Of a stretch of 64,000 bases of DNA, positions 22,719 through 32,046 are shown one piece after another; position 1 is the stretch's first letter, and each line of letters begins with the position of its first letter. Below the pieces are notes generated by a model. It saw only the letters and a list, made by a program, of their open reading frames with translations. It did not search any database and was not told the origin of the DNA. The translations under genes were made by a program, and so were the position numbers. Source of the stretch: Pseudarthrobacter phenanthrenivorans Sphe3 (GTDB lineage Bacteria; Actinomycetota; Actinomycetes; Actinomycetales; Micrococcaceae); contig NC_015145.1 of the NCBI RefSeq assembly GCF_000189535.1, forward strand, positions 4,030,001 to 4,094,000, written 5' to 3'.

Positions 22719-22747
22719 TTGACACCGCTTGTGACCCCTGCCATATT
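22719..22747 (+). promoter_or_regulatory. promoter of the asparagine operon
   Basis: A perfect TTGACA (22719-22724) and CATATT (22742-22747) are separated by 17 bases. Transcription would start about at the GTG of gntR (22754), implying a leaderless mRNA. Confidence 0.6.
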
Positions 22748-22753
22748 TAAAGC

Positions 22754-23455
22754 GTGAACCTGTCAGACAGCCGGACAGCAGGACAGCCTGCTCCCCTCGC
22801 GCGGCTTAGCGCCGCCGAAGCGGTGTTCAACGCGATCCGGCAGGACATCGAGTCCGGACGGCTGGGCGTCGGCAGCAAGCTCAGTTCCGAAGCCACGCTC
22901 TCGCAGCAGTACGGCGTGAGCCGCTCGGTCATCCGAGAAGCCCTCCGCTCCTGCACGGCACTGGGCCTGACTGTCACGAAAACGGGCAAGGGCACCTTCG
23001 TGGTGGCCAACCAGGTGGCGAACGACCTCACCCTCGGCCAGTACTCCGCCCGGGACCTCACCGAGGCACGTCCCCACATCGAGGTCCCCGCCGCCGGACT
23101 CGCTGCCGAACGGCGCACCGAGGAGGAGCTGGACACCCTCCGGCATCTGGTGGCCGCCATGGGCACCGAGACCGACCCTGAGTCCTGGGTAGCCCTGGAC
23201 TCCAGCTTCCACGCGGCCATCGCCCGGGCCAGCGGCAACAAGGTCTTTGCCAGTGTGGTGGCTGATATCCGCGACGCCCTGGCCCACCAGTCCGAAACCT
23301 TGAACATGGTGGCAGACCGGCAGCACGCCTCAGACGTGGAACACCAGCAGATCCTTGCCGCCATCGAGGCAGGCTCCGCGGAGGAGGCCCGCGCGGCCAT
23401 GGCCCATCACCTCCACGCCGTGGGCGTGGCCCTCGACTCCATCCTCAACAACTAG
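22754..23455 (+). CDS. GntR/FadR-family transcriptional regulator
   Basis: This 233-residue regulator has an N-terminal GntR winged helix (about 18-85), with EAVFNAIRQDIESGRLGVGS, YGVSRSVIREALRSC and the wing GKGTFVV. A C-terminal FCD ligand domain follows (about 95-225); its metal-type histidines are in DSSFHAAIARASGN and the late MAHHLHAV. It heads the run of asparaginase, aspA and permease genes and most likely senses asparagine, aspartate or a product of theirs. The GTG sits about seven bases after a good -10 box with no ribosome site, suggesting leaderless translation. Confidence 0.88.
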   Translation: MNLSDSRTAGQPAPLARLSAAEAVFNAIRQDIESGRLGVGSKLSSEATLSQQYGVSRSVIREALRSCTALGLTVTKTGKGTFVVANQVANDLTLGQYSARDLTEARPHIEVPAAGLAAERRTEEELDTLRHLVAAMGTETDPESWVALDSSFHAAIARASGNKVFASVVADIRDALAHQSETLNMVADRQHASDVEHQQILAAIEAGSAEEARAAMAHHLHAVGVALDSILNN

Positions 23456-23486
23456 CTCCCGCTAAGCACACCACCCCAAGGAATCC

Positions 23487-24521
23487 ATGCTCTCCCCTGC
23501 GCTTTCCGCTGCCCGCACTGCTGCCATCCTCGCGCAGCACACCCCGCTGGTCACCGCCACCCGCGATGGACTGGTGGAAAGCGTCCACTACGGATCAGCA
23601 GTTGCCCTCGACGCGAACGGAGCGATTGCCGCCGCTGCCGGCGACCCCACCGCGCCCTTCTACCCCAGGTCCTCCCTCAAGCCGCTCCAAGCCGTGGCCA
23701 TGGTCCGCGCCGGTCTCGAACTGCCCGCCGACCTTCTTGCCCTCGCGGCAGCAAGCCACTCCGGCGCCGCCCAGCACCGCGATGGCGCCCTGCGCATCCT
23801 CGAACTGCACGGCCTCAGCGTGAGCGACTTCGAAAACAGCGCCGACCTCCCGTATGGAACGGCTGAGCGTGCGGAATGGCTGCGCAACGGCGGCGGGGCC
23901 ACGCAGCTCACCCAGAACTGCTCCGGCAAGCACGCCGCCATGGCCGCCACCTGTGTCATCAACGGCTGGCCCGTCGAAGGCTACCTCCACCCCGATCACC
24001 CGCTGCAGCAGCTTGTGGCTGAGACCGTAACCGAACTCACGGATGAAGAACCCCTCGCCCTGAGCACCGATGGCTGCGGCACGCCACTGTTTGCCCTGAC
24101 CCTGCCGGGCATGGCCCGCGCCTTCGGGCTGATTGCCCGCGCCGCCGCGGACGACGACGGCACTGCGGCAGCCGCCGTCGGGCTCGCCATGCAACAGCAC
24201 CCCGAGATGGTGGCCGGGGAAAGCCGCGACGTCACCGGGCTGATGCGCCTCCTCCCGGGCTCGGTGGCCAAGGACGGCTTTGAGGGCGTCCAGCTGGTGG
24301 GACTGGCGGACAGATCAGCCGTGGCCGTGAAGATTTCCGACGGCGGCGACCGCGCCCGGATGCCGGCCACCGTGAAACTGCTCGAAGCTCTGGGAATTGA
24401 TACTTCATCGCTCTCCACCATCGCCACCGCACCCGTCCTCGGCGGCGGGCAGCAGGTGGGCCTGCTCCAGGCAACCAACTTTCTGAACCAACCGTCCGTA
24501 CCCGTCAACGAAGCCCCGTAA
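23487..24521 (+). CDS. type II (thermolabile) asparaginase
   Basis: This 344-residue protein belongs to the Rhizobium etli-type asparaginase II family and hydrolyses asparagine to aspartate and ammonia. Family marks are GLVESVHYGSAVAL, FYPRSSLKPLQAVAMVRAG (about 52-72), LAAASHSGAAQHRD, QNCSGKHAAM (about 143-152) and LSTDGCGTPLFALTL. No signal peptide is present, so it acts in the cytoplasm on imported asparagine. The ATG follows CAAGGAATCC. It lies 31 bases after gntR and six before aspA, giving the pathway asparagine to aspartate to fumarate in gene order. Confidence 0.9.
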   Translation: MLSPALSAARTAAILAQHTPLVTATRDGLVESVHYGSAVALDANGAIAAAAGDPTAPFYPRSSLKPLQAVAMVRAGLELPADLLALAAASHSGAAQHRDGALRILELHGLSVSDFENSADLPYGTAERAEWLRNGGGATQLTQNCSGKHAAMAATCVINGWPVEGYLHPDHPLQQLVAETVTELTDEEPLALSTDGCGTPLFALTLPGMARAFGLIARAAADDDGTAAAAVGLAMQQHPEMVAGESRDVTGLMRLLPGSVAKDGFEGVQLVGLADRSAVAVKISDGGDRARMPATVKLLEALGIDTSSLSTIATAPVLGGGQQVGLLQATNFLNQPSVPVNEAP

Positions 24522-24527
24522 GGACCC

Positions 24528-25958
24528 ATGACTGCCATCGAAACCGCAGCGGCCACCGCAACACCCGGTGTTCGCTCTGAACACGACCTGCTCGGATACC
24601 GCGATATTCCCGGCGACGCCTACTGGGGGGTGCACACGCTCCGGGCAGTGGAGAACTTCCCCATCACGGGGCAGAAGCTTTCCTCCAACATGCACCTGGT
24701 CCGCGGCCTCGCAGCAGTGAAGCTCGCCGCCGCCCGCACCAACCGCGAACTTGGCCTGCTGGATGCGGAACGCTCTGACGCGATCGAGCAGGCATGCCAG
24801 GACGTGCTGGATGGCCACCTGGCCGACCAGTTCGTGGTGGACGTGATCCAGGGCGGCGCGGGGACGTCGTCGAACATGAACGCCAACGAGGTCATCGCCA
24901 ACCGCGCCCTGGAAATCCTGGGCCACCCCAAGGGCGACTACGCACGGCTGCACCCCAACGACCACGTGAACCTTTCGCAGTCCACCAACGACGTGTATCC
25001 CACGGCCGTGAAGCTCGGCACCATCTTCGCCGCGCGCGAACTGCTGGACGCACTGGCCGAACTGGAGGAAGCGTGCGCGTCCAAGGCCCTGGAATTCCGA
25101 ACCCTGGTCAAGATGGGCCGCACGCAGTTGCAGGACGCGGTGCCCATGACCCTGGGGCAGGAGTTCGGCAGCTATGCCATCACCATCGGTGAAGACCGGC
25201 TGCGCCTGGCCGAGGCGGAACTGCTGATCCATGAGATCAACCTCGGCGCCACCGCCATCGGCACCGGCCTGAATGCGCCGGCCGGCTACGCGGAAGCTGC
25301 CTGCCGGCACCTTGCCGAGGTGACCGGCCTGCCATTGGTCACCGCCCCGGACCTGATCGAAGCCACCCAGGATGTAGGCGCCTTCGTGCACCTGTCAGGC
25401 GTGCTCAAGCGGGTGGCCGTGAAGCTTTCCAAGATCTGCAATGACCTCCGCCTGCTCTCCTCCGGACCGCGCGCCGGCTTTGGCGAGATCAACCTGCCGG
25501 CCGTCCAGTCAGGCTCGTCCATCATGCCCGGCAAGATCAACCCGGTGATCCCGGAAGTGGTCAGCCAGGTGGCCTACGAAGTCATCGGCAACGACGTCAC
25601 CATCACCATGGCCGCCGAAGCCGGACAGCTCCAACTCAACGCGTTTGAGCCCGTCATCGTCCACAGCCTCCACAAGAGCATCTCCCACCTGGAAGCAGCG
25701 TGCCGCACCCTTACCGCGCGCTGCATCCGGGGTATCACCGCGAACACCGAGCACCTCCGCCGTACCGTGGAGCAGTCCATCGGCCTGGTCACCGCCCTGA
25801 ATCCCCACCTGGGCTACGCCACCGCCACCGCCATCGCCAAGGAAGCACTGGCAACCGGCAAGGGCGTGGCCGAACTCGTCCTGGAACACGGACTCCTCAC
25901 CGACACCCAGCTTCAGGAGCTCCTCAGCCCTGAGCGCCTCGCCAACCTGAGCAAGTAA
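24528..25958 (+). CDS. aspA: aspartate ammonia-lyase
   Basis: This 476-residue homotetrameric lyase deaminates aspartate to fumarate and ammonia. It has the fumarase/aspartase superfamily features: GDAYWGVHTLRAVENFPI at the N-terminus, GAGTSSNMNANEV, the HPNDHVNLSQSTND active-site block (about 143-156), and the signature GSSIMPGKINP at about 329-339 carrying the mobile-loop catalytic Ser. The preceding AAGGACCC is the same ribosome-site form used by the permease gene downstream. The first 15 residues are an Ala/Thr-rich tail not seen in all members. Confidence 0.93.
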   Translation: MTAIETAAATATPGVRSEHDLLGYRDIPGDAYWGVHTLRAVENFPITGQKLSSNMHLVRGLAAVKLAAARTNRELGLLDAERSDAIEQACQDVLDGHLADQFVVDVIQGGAGTSSNMNANEVIANRALEILGHPKGDYARLHPNDHVNLSQSTNDVYPTAVKLGTIFAARELLDALAELEEACASKALEFRTLVKMGRTQLQDAVPMTLGQEFGSYAITIGEDRLRLAEAELLIHEINLGATAIGTGLNAPAGYAEAACRHLAEVTGLPLVTAPDLIEATQDVGAFVHLSGVLKRVAVKLSKICNDLRLLSSGPRAGFGEINLPAVQSGSSIMPGKINPVIPEVVSQVAYEVIGNDVTITMAAEAGQLQLNAFEPVIVHSLHKSISHLEAACRTLTARCIRGITANTEHLRRTVEQSIGLVTALNPHLGYATATAIAKEALATGKGVAELVLEHGLLTDTQLQELLSPERLANLSK

Positions 25959-25991
25959 TCCCCCATGCCAACGGATACCCCAAGGACCCCC

Positions 25992-27506
25992 ATGTCGAAT
26001 CCCACGCTCCCTGACCACATTATTGATGGTGGCCATGCCCATGCTTCGGAGGCTGCGCTGCATGCCGAGGACAAGGGCTACCACAAGAATTTGAAGCCCC
26101 GGCAGATCCAGATGATCGCGATCGGCGGTGCGATCGGCACCGGCCTGTTCCTCGGTGCCGGCGGCCGGCTCAACGCGGCCGGCCCGTCCCTGGTGATCGC
26201 CTACGCCGTGTGCGGGTTCTTCGCGTTCCTGATCCTGCGCGCCCTGGGCGAACTGGTCCTCCACCGGCCCTCGTCGGGCTCGTTCGTCTCCTACGCCCGC
26301 GAATTCTTCGGTGAAAAGGCGGCGTTCGTCTCGGGCTGGTTCTACTGGATCAACTGGGCCACCACCACCATCGTGGACATCACCGCCGCCGCCCTCTACA
26401 TGAACTTCTTCGGCAACTACATCCCCTGGATGGCAGCCGTCCCGCAATGGGCCTGGGCCCTGATCGCCCTGGTGGTGGTCCTGTGCCTGAACCTGGTCTC
26501 GGTCAAGGTCTTCGGCGAAATGGAATTCTGGTTCGCCCTGATCAAGGTCGCCGCCCTGGTCATCTTCCTCATCGTGGGCACCTACTTCGTCATCTTCGGC
26601 ACTCCCGTGGACGGCCAGCAGGTGGGCCTGAGCCTGCTGTCCGATAACGGCGGCGTCTTCCCCAACGGCCTGCTGCCCATGATCATCCTCATGCAGGGCG
26701 TCCTGTTCGCCTACGCCTCCATCGAACTCGTCGGCACCGCAGCCGGTGAAACCGAAAACCCCGAGAAGATCATGCCCAAGGCCATCAACTCCGTGGTCTT
26801 CCGCATCGCCGTGTTCTACGTCGGCTCCGTGATCCTGCTGGCCCTGCTGCTGCCCTACACCGCCTATGAAAAGGGCGTCAGCCCCTTCGTGACCTTCTTC
26901 GGCTCCATCGGCATCCAGGGCGTGGACGTCATCATGAACCTCGTGGTCCTCACCGCCGCCCTGTCCTCCCTGAACGCCGGGCTCTACTCCACCGGCCGGA
27001 TCCTGCGCTCCATGTCCGTCAACGGCTCAGCCCCCAAGTTCGCCTCCCGCATGAACAAAGCCGGCGTCCCCTACGGCGGCATCGCCATCACCGCCGCCGT
27101 GTCCCTGCTCGGCGTCCCGCTGAACTACCTCGTCCCCGCCCAGGCCTTCGAAATCGTCCTCAACGTCGCCTCCGTCGGCATCATCATGACCTGGGCCACC
27201 ATCGTCCTGTGCCAGATCCAACTCAAGCGCTGGGCCGACAAGGGCTGGCTCGAGCGCCCCTCCTTCCGCATGTTCGGCGCCCCCTACACCGGCTACCTGT
27301 CCCTGCTCTTCCTCGTGGGCGTCCTCATCATGGTCTTCATCGAATCCCCGCTCACCATGCTCGTCACTGCAATCGCCTCGGTCCTCATGGTCCTGGGCTG
27401 GTACGCCTGCCGCAAACGCATCCACGAAATCGCCGAAACCCGCGAAGGCCACACCGGCCTCTCCCCCGTCATCGCCAACCCGCCCGCCGCCACCTTCAAG
27501 AAGTAG
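25992..27506 (+). CDS. amino acid permease, probably asparagine (AnsP-like)
   Basis: This 504-residue APC-superfamily transporter has about twelve membrane helices. The amino acid permease signature is seen in [40 protein letters not shown] and [11 protein letters not shown]. Its closest type is AnsP/GabP/CycA-like, and placement behind asparaginase and aspA argues for asparagine. I prefer the ATG at 25992, which has CCAAGGACCCCC just upstream, over the in-frame ATG at 25965. This is the last gene of the operon; a long hairpin follows. Confidence 0.88.
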   Translation: MSNPTLPDHIIDGGHAHASEAALHAEDKGYHKNLKPRQIQMIAIGGAIGTGLFLGAGGRLNAAGPSLVIAYAVCGFFAFLILRALGELVLHRPSSGSFVSYAREFFGEKAAFVSGWFYWINWATTTIVDITAAALYMNFFGNYIPWMAAVPQWAWALIALVVVLCLNLVSVKVFGEMEFWFALIKVAALVIFLIVGTYFVIFGTPVDGQQVGLSLLSDNGGVFPNGLLPMIILMQGVLFAYASIELVGTAAGETENPEKIMPKAINSVVFRIAVFYVGSVILLALLLPYTAYEKGVSPFVTFFGSIGIQGVDVIMNLVVLTAALSSLNAGLYSTGRILRSMSVNGSAPKFASRMNKAGVPYGGIAITAAVSLLGVPLNYLVPAQAFEIVLNVASVGIIMTWATIVLCQIQLKRWADKGWLERPSFRMFGAPYTGYLSLLFLVGVLIMVFIESPLTMLVTAIASVLMVLGWYACRKRIHEIAETREGHTGLSPVIANPPAATFKK

Positions 27507-27527
27507 CAGCGTCCCTTTCATAACGCC

Positions 27528-27577
27528 CGACGGCGGCACCCGGGGTCTGGACCTACAGAACCTGGGTGCCGCCGTCG
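27528..27577. terminator. bidirectional hairpin between permease and ggt
   Basis: CGACGGCGGCACCC and GGGTGCCGCCGTCG form a perfect 14-bp stem with a 22-base loop between the convergent genes. No long T-tract follows on either strand. Confidence 0.6.
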
Positions 27578-27621
27578 CGGTTAACTGAACAGCCCGATTA
27601 CGTGAGCAGTTCTGCGGGGGG

Positions 27622-29472
27622 TTACTTGCGCGACGGTTTAACGACCATCGCCGACCCTCCGCCGCGACGGGTCGGTTCCGCTGCGGCCACCGTTCTGCCG
27701 TCGGGGAGGAATTCGATGGCGGTGGCGGCGCCCAGCTCGGCAACCGGGGAGAAGGCCGGGTGTCCGAATTCCATGAGTTGCTTCTCGTTGACTGCAATGA
27801 ACGCCGGCTCAGCCTGCGGTGTTGCGGAATTGCGCTGGGAGGCGCGTGGGGCGGCGAGTGCGTCAGAAATGGTCATGCCGAGGTCGATCCGGTTGATGAG
27901 TGTCTGCAGCACAGTGGTGATAATTGTGGCGCCGCCCGGTGACCCGAGTGCCACAAAGGGCTTTCCGTCCTTCAGGACGATGGTGGGAGACATGGACGAA
28001 CGGGGCCGCTTGCCCGGCTGGATGCGGTTCGGGTCAGACTCGCTGTAGACCGGCGTGAAGTCGGTGAGCTCGTTGTTCAGGATGAAACCGCGGCCAGGGA
28101 CCACAATGCCCGATCCGCCCGTCTGCTCGATGGTGAGCGTGTACTCCACCACGTTGCCCCACTTATCCGAGACGGTGAGGTTGGTGGTGTTGATGTTCTC
28201 GGTGTCGGCCTTTTCATCCAGCGCCGCCGGTTTCACCGGGCACACGCCGTCGTACGAGCCCACGTCACCTGGCAGGACCGGCTTGGGTGCCGCCTTCAGT
28301 GGATCTATTTCGCAGGCGCGTTCCTTTCCGAAGACCGGGTCCAAGAGCTCCTCGGTGGGTACGTCCACAAAGGCCGGATCACCCACGTACTTGCCGCGGT
28401 CAGCGAACGCGAGGGCGCTTGCTTCAAGGTAGTGGTGCAGCACGTCCGGCTGCTTCTTTGCGTTTCCGTTGCCCCTGGCCAGGCCCGGAAGGTCGAACAC
28501 TTCCAGGATATTCAGCGCCTCACCCACGGTGGTGCCGCCGCTGCTGGAAGGCGCCATGCCATAAACGTCGTACCCGCGGTAGTTCACGTGCGTTGGATCC
28601 TGGTCCAGGGCCTCGTAGTCATCGAGGTCCTCCGCTGTCATCACCCCGGCAGGACCCGGCAGTGTGTTGGGATCGGGGTTGGTGGGAGCGTTCCGGACCG
28701 TTGACACGATTTCTTCGGCCATCGCACCCTCGTAGAAGGCGTCCATGCCCTCGGCGGCGAGAATCCGGTACGCCTCCGCAAGGTCCGGGTTTTGGAAGGT
28801 GGAACCCACCGCTGGCGCGTCGTTACCGGGTCCGGGCAGGAAGAGTTCCCTTGTTGCCTCGAATGGCAGGAAGCGGTCCTTGTTGTCCAGCGTTTGCTGG
28901 CGGAAAGTCTCATCCACCACAAAGCCTTCTGTTGCCACATCAATGGCGGGCGCCAGGGTCTCGGCAAGGCTCAGGCTCCCCCAGCGCTCCAGGGCCCGCT
29001 CCCAGGTGGCCGGAGTACCGGGTACGCCCACCGACATCCCGCTGGTGGCCTGCTTGCGGAACGGGTAAGCCTCAGCAGTGCCTGGTTTGACGAATGCGTC
29101 CTGGGGCATGGCCGCCGGAGCGGTTTCCCGGCCATCGATCGTGCTGACGTCACCACTGCCGGCGTCGTAGTACACGAAGTAGCCGCCGCCACCGATGCCC
29201 GCGCTGTAGGGTTCCGTGACACCCAGCGTGGCAGCCGCGGCGACGGCCGCATCCACCGCATTTCCCCCTTTTCGGAGGACCGCGATGGCGGCTGCCGACG
29301 CGTCCAGGTCAACGGTGCTGACCGCACCGCCGTAGCCCGTGGCGGTTGGGGCCTTTGTGGCACTGTCCGTTTCCCGCGGATGCGCAGCGGCTGGACTAAT
29401 GATGGCACCGGTGGTCACGCTCATCGCCAACGTTGCAGTTACTGCAGCAAGCCGGCGTCCCAGATGTGGCAT
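27622..29472 (-). CDS. ggt: secreted gamma-glutamyltransferase
   Basis: This 616-residue precursor of an N-terminal nucleophile hydrolase transfers or hydrolyses gamma-glutamyl groups of glutathione and related compounds. The start at 29472 has AGGAGCAACC before the ATG and yields a Sec signal peptide ending in a PAAAHP-type cleavage region. The large-subunit segment GNAVDAAVAAAATLGV is typical. Autocleavage is expected before Thr at about 429 in INTTNLTVSD, where many relatives have TTHxSV. PGKRPRSSMSPTIV and GSPGGATIITTV carry the oxyanion and substrate residues. It is convergent with the permease and divergent from ldh. Confidence 0.92.
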   Translation of the reverse strand: MPHLGRRLAAVTATLAMSVTTGAIISPAAAHPRETDSATKAPTATGYGGAVSTVDLDASAAAIAVLRKGGNAVDAAVAAAATLGVTEPYSAGIGGGGYFVYYDAGSGDVSTIDGRETAPAAMPQDAFVKPGTAEAYPFRKQATSGMSVGVPGTPATWERALERWGSLSLAETLAPAIDVATEGFVVDETFRQQTLDNKDRFLPFEATRELFLPGPGNDAPAVGSTFQNPDLAEAYRILAAEGMDAFYEGAMAEEIVSTVRNAPTNPDPNTLPGPAGVMTAEDLDDYEALDQDPTHVNYRGYDVYGMAPSSSGGTTVGEALNILEVFDLPGLARGNGNAKKQPDVLHHYLEASALAFADRGKYVGDPAFVDVPTEELLDPVFGKERACEIDPLKAAPKPVLPGDVGSYDGVCPVKPAALDEKADTENINTTNLTVSDKWGNVVEYTLTIEQTGGSGIVVPGRGFILNNELTDFTPVYSESDPNRIQPGKRPRSSMSPTIVLKDGKPFVALGSPGGATIITTVLQTLINRIDLGMTISDALAAPRASQRNSATPQAEPAFIAVNEKQLMEFGHPAFSPVAELGAATAIEFLPDGRTVAAAEPTRRGGGSAMVVKPSRK

Positions 29473-29632
29473 GGTTGCTCCTGAAGGGGTGTGGGTGAGG
29501 TGGGTCACACGCTACTCCTCAGGCCTGGCACTCTCAACGTTCCCGCCTACCCTCGTCACTCGGTAGCATGAGAGCCGTTGCGGGCAGCACTCAGCGCGGG
29601 CCCCTGCGGGGTCCCGGGAAGACGAGGTACCT

Positions 29633-30580
29633 ATGTCAGGATCCAAACTCGCCATAGTTGGTGCCGGAAGCGTAGGCACTTCGCTGGCCTACGCAGCCCT
29701 GATCCGTGGTTCGGCCAGCAACATTGCCTTGTTCGACGTCAACGCCGCCAAGGCCGAGGCCGAAGTCCTGGACCTGGCTCACGGCACCCAGTTCGCTGCA
29801 GCCGCTGCCGCCATGACCGGCGGCGGTGACATCGCGGTGACGGAGGGTGCGGACGTCGTCGTAATTACCGCCGGGGCCAAGCAGGCGCCGGGCCAGACGC
29901 GCCTGGACCTGGCCGGAACCAACGTGCGGATCCTCGAAGACCTCATGCCGCAACTGCTCCAGCGCTCCCCCGATGCCGTCTACGTCCTGGTCACCAACCC
30001 CTGCGACGTCCTCACCGTGGCGGCGCAGAAGATCACCGGACTCCCGACAGGCCGCATTTTTTCCTCCGGCACCGTCCTGGACACCTCCCGGCTGCGCTGG
30101 CTGCTGGCACGCCGGGCAGGGGTGGCTGTACCCAGCGTCCACGCCAGCATTGTGGGGGAGCACGGGGATACAGAGTTCCCAGTATGGTCCACCGCCACCA
30201 TCGGTCCCATCCCGGTGCGTGACTGGACGATGGACGGGGAACGCGTGTTCACCCCGGAGTACCTCGCCGAAACGGCACGTGAAGTGACCCAGGCGGCCTA
30301 CAAGGTCATCGCGGGCAAGGGCGCAACCAACTACGCGATCGGCCTCTCCGGCGCACGGATCGTGGAGGCCCTCCTCCGTGACGAGAACGCGGTACTGCCG
30401 GTGTCCACTGTCCTGGACGGGCAGCACGGGATTTCGGGGGTGGCACTCTCCCTGCCCTGCGTGGTGGGACGCGGCGGCGTCCACACGGTGTTGGAGATGC
30501 CCATGGACCAAGGTGAGCTGGCAGCACTCCAGCATTCGGCGGACACCCTGCGGCACTCGCTGGATACGCTGGGCGTCTGA
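29633..30580 (+). CDS. ldh: L-lactate dehydrogenase
   Basis: This 315-residue NAD-dependent dehydrogenase interconverts lactate and pyruvate. It shows the Rossmann glycine motif VGAGSVGTS (about 8-16), the NAD-specifying Asp in [13 protein letters not shown], the conserved VTNPCDVLT (lactate dehydrogenase form rather than the malate one) and the catalytic [15 protein letters not shown] with the active His at about residue 179. The C-terminal substrate region [17 protein letters not shown] is intact. GAGGTACCT precedes the ATG. Confidence 0.92.
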   Translation: MSGSKLAIVGAGSVGTSLAYAALIRGSASNIALFDVNAAKAEAEVLDLAHGTQFAAAAAAMTGGGDIAVTEGADVVVITAGAKQAPGQTRLDLAGTNVRILEDLMPQLLQRSPDAVYVLVTNPCDVLTVAAQKITGLPTGRIFSSGTVLDTSRLRWLLARRAGVAVPSVHASIVGEHGDTEFPVWSTATIGPIPVRDWTMDGERVFTPEYLAETAREVTQAAYKVIAGKGATNYAIGLSGARIVEALLRDENAVLPVSTVLDGQHGISGVALSLPCVVGRGGVHTVLEMPMDQGELAALQHSADTLRHSLDTLGV

Positions 30581-30594
30581 GCATCGTCATGCAA

Positions 30595-30618
30595 CGGCGG
30601 CGCAACCCCGTGCCGCCG
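30595..30618 (+). terminator. possible weak terminator after ldh
   Basis: CGGCGGC and GCCGCCG pair around a ten-base loop 14 bases after the ldh stop; no T-tract follows. Confidence 0.35.
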
Positions 30619-30685
30619 CGGTTCGCATATGCTCAGCAGAGCAGTCCACGCTGGCTCAACGACGAACCACCTCAGGAGTAAACGC

Positions 30686-32001
30686 ATGACCAACTGGCGC
30701 ATCAGGGATTTCCATTCGGCCGACCTGGACGGGATCCTGCACCTGTGGGAGACCCTCAAGGCGCATAACGTGGAACCTGTGTACGCCCTTTCGGAGGTCC
30801 TCGCGTCCTGCGAGAAGGACCATGCTGTGGTGGCGGTGCAGGGCGAGCAGGTGGTGGGCGCCGCCGTGGGCCGCGCCGCGCACGACCAGGGCTGGATCGT
30901 CTTCCTGGCCACCCTGCCGGAGTACCGTGGCCGCGGGATCGGCACCTCGCTGCTCGCCGCCGTCGAAAACCGGATGGCGCCTCACGGGCTGAACAAGCTC
31001 TCCGCCCTCATGCCGGAATCCGAAACCAGGGTGGAGGCGTTCCTCAGCCGCGGCTTCGCCCTGAAGAAGAACCTGCGCTACTTCGAACGCACCATTCCCG
31101 TCCAGCGGCAGGAGCTTGGTGCGCTGGGCCAGCTCGGCGGGCGCGTCCTTGCACGGGACCTGTGGGAGAACGTGGCGGGCATGCGCAAGGAGAAGGAACT
31201 GCTGGAGCGCCGCCTGGTCCTTCCCCTTGCCGAGGCCGACCTCGCCGATGAATTCGGCGTAGTGCCGCCACGCGCCGTCGTGCTCTTTGGCCCGCCGGGC
31301 ACCGGCAAGACCACTTTTGCCAAGGCCATCGCCTCCCGGCTGGAATGGCCGTTCGTGGAGGTCTTCCCGTCCCGCCTCGCAGCCGACCCGCAGGGCCTCG
31401 CCGGCGCGCTGCGCGAAACGTTCCTGGAGATCGCCGAACTGGAGCACGCCGTGGTGTTCATCGACGAGGTGGAGGAGATCGCCGCCCAGCGCTCGGCGAG
31501 CCGCCGTCACCGCTGCAGGGCGTCACCAATGAATTGCTCAAGATCATCCCGGCGTTCCGCGAACAGCCCGGCCGGCTGCTGGTCTGCGCCACCAACTTCA
31601 TCCGCGCCCTGGACTCAGCCTTCCTGCGGCACGGCCGGTTCGACTATGTCATCCCCATTGGACTGCCGGACCGGCAGGCCCGTGAAGCCATGTGGCAGCG
31701 CTTCATCCCGGCACCCGTCGTGGACGCGGTGGACGTGGAACTGCTGGTGGAGAGGACTGAGGGCTTCTCCCCTGCGGACATCGAGTACGCCGCCCGCAGC
31801 GCCTCCCAGCGTGCCTTGGAGAAGGCAGTGTACGACGACGGCGGGCTGGCGTCGGGCGGCACGGCTTCTGTACGGGAGGCGGTGCGGAAAGGGCCGTCCA
31901 CCCACGACTACCTCGACGCGATCGCCGAAACCCGCACCACGGTCAGCGCGGAAGTGCACCAGGACTTCCTGGAGGATATCGACGCGTTGGGGCGGGTGTA
32001 A
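30686..32001 (+). pseudogene. GNAT acetyltransferase fused to AAA+ ATPase, frameshifted
   Basis: Two domains are joined in one reading path. An N-terminal GNAT domain (about 1-150) has the acetyl-CoA motif YRGRGIGTS near residue 82. An AAA+ module follows, with Walker A GPPGTGKTT at about 202-210, Walker B VVFIDEVEE at about 256-264, a sensor-1 region LVCATNF and a C-terminal helical lid. The frame breaks at about 31496: downstream sequence continues perfectly in the frame one base back (GVTNELLKIIPAFRE and on to DIDALGRV). One G is apparently missing in TCGGCGAG, where a Gly-Glu-Pro would be restored. It is either a pseudogene or a sequencing error. CTCAGGAG precedes the ATG. Substrates are unknown. 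Confidence 0.8.
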
Positions 32002-32046
32002 TTTCCGGCTTCCGGGGCTGAAACGGCGGGGCGTAATCTTTGACCC

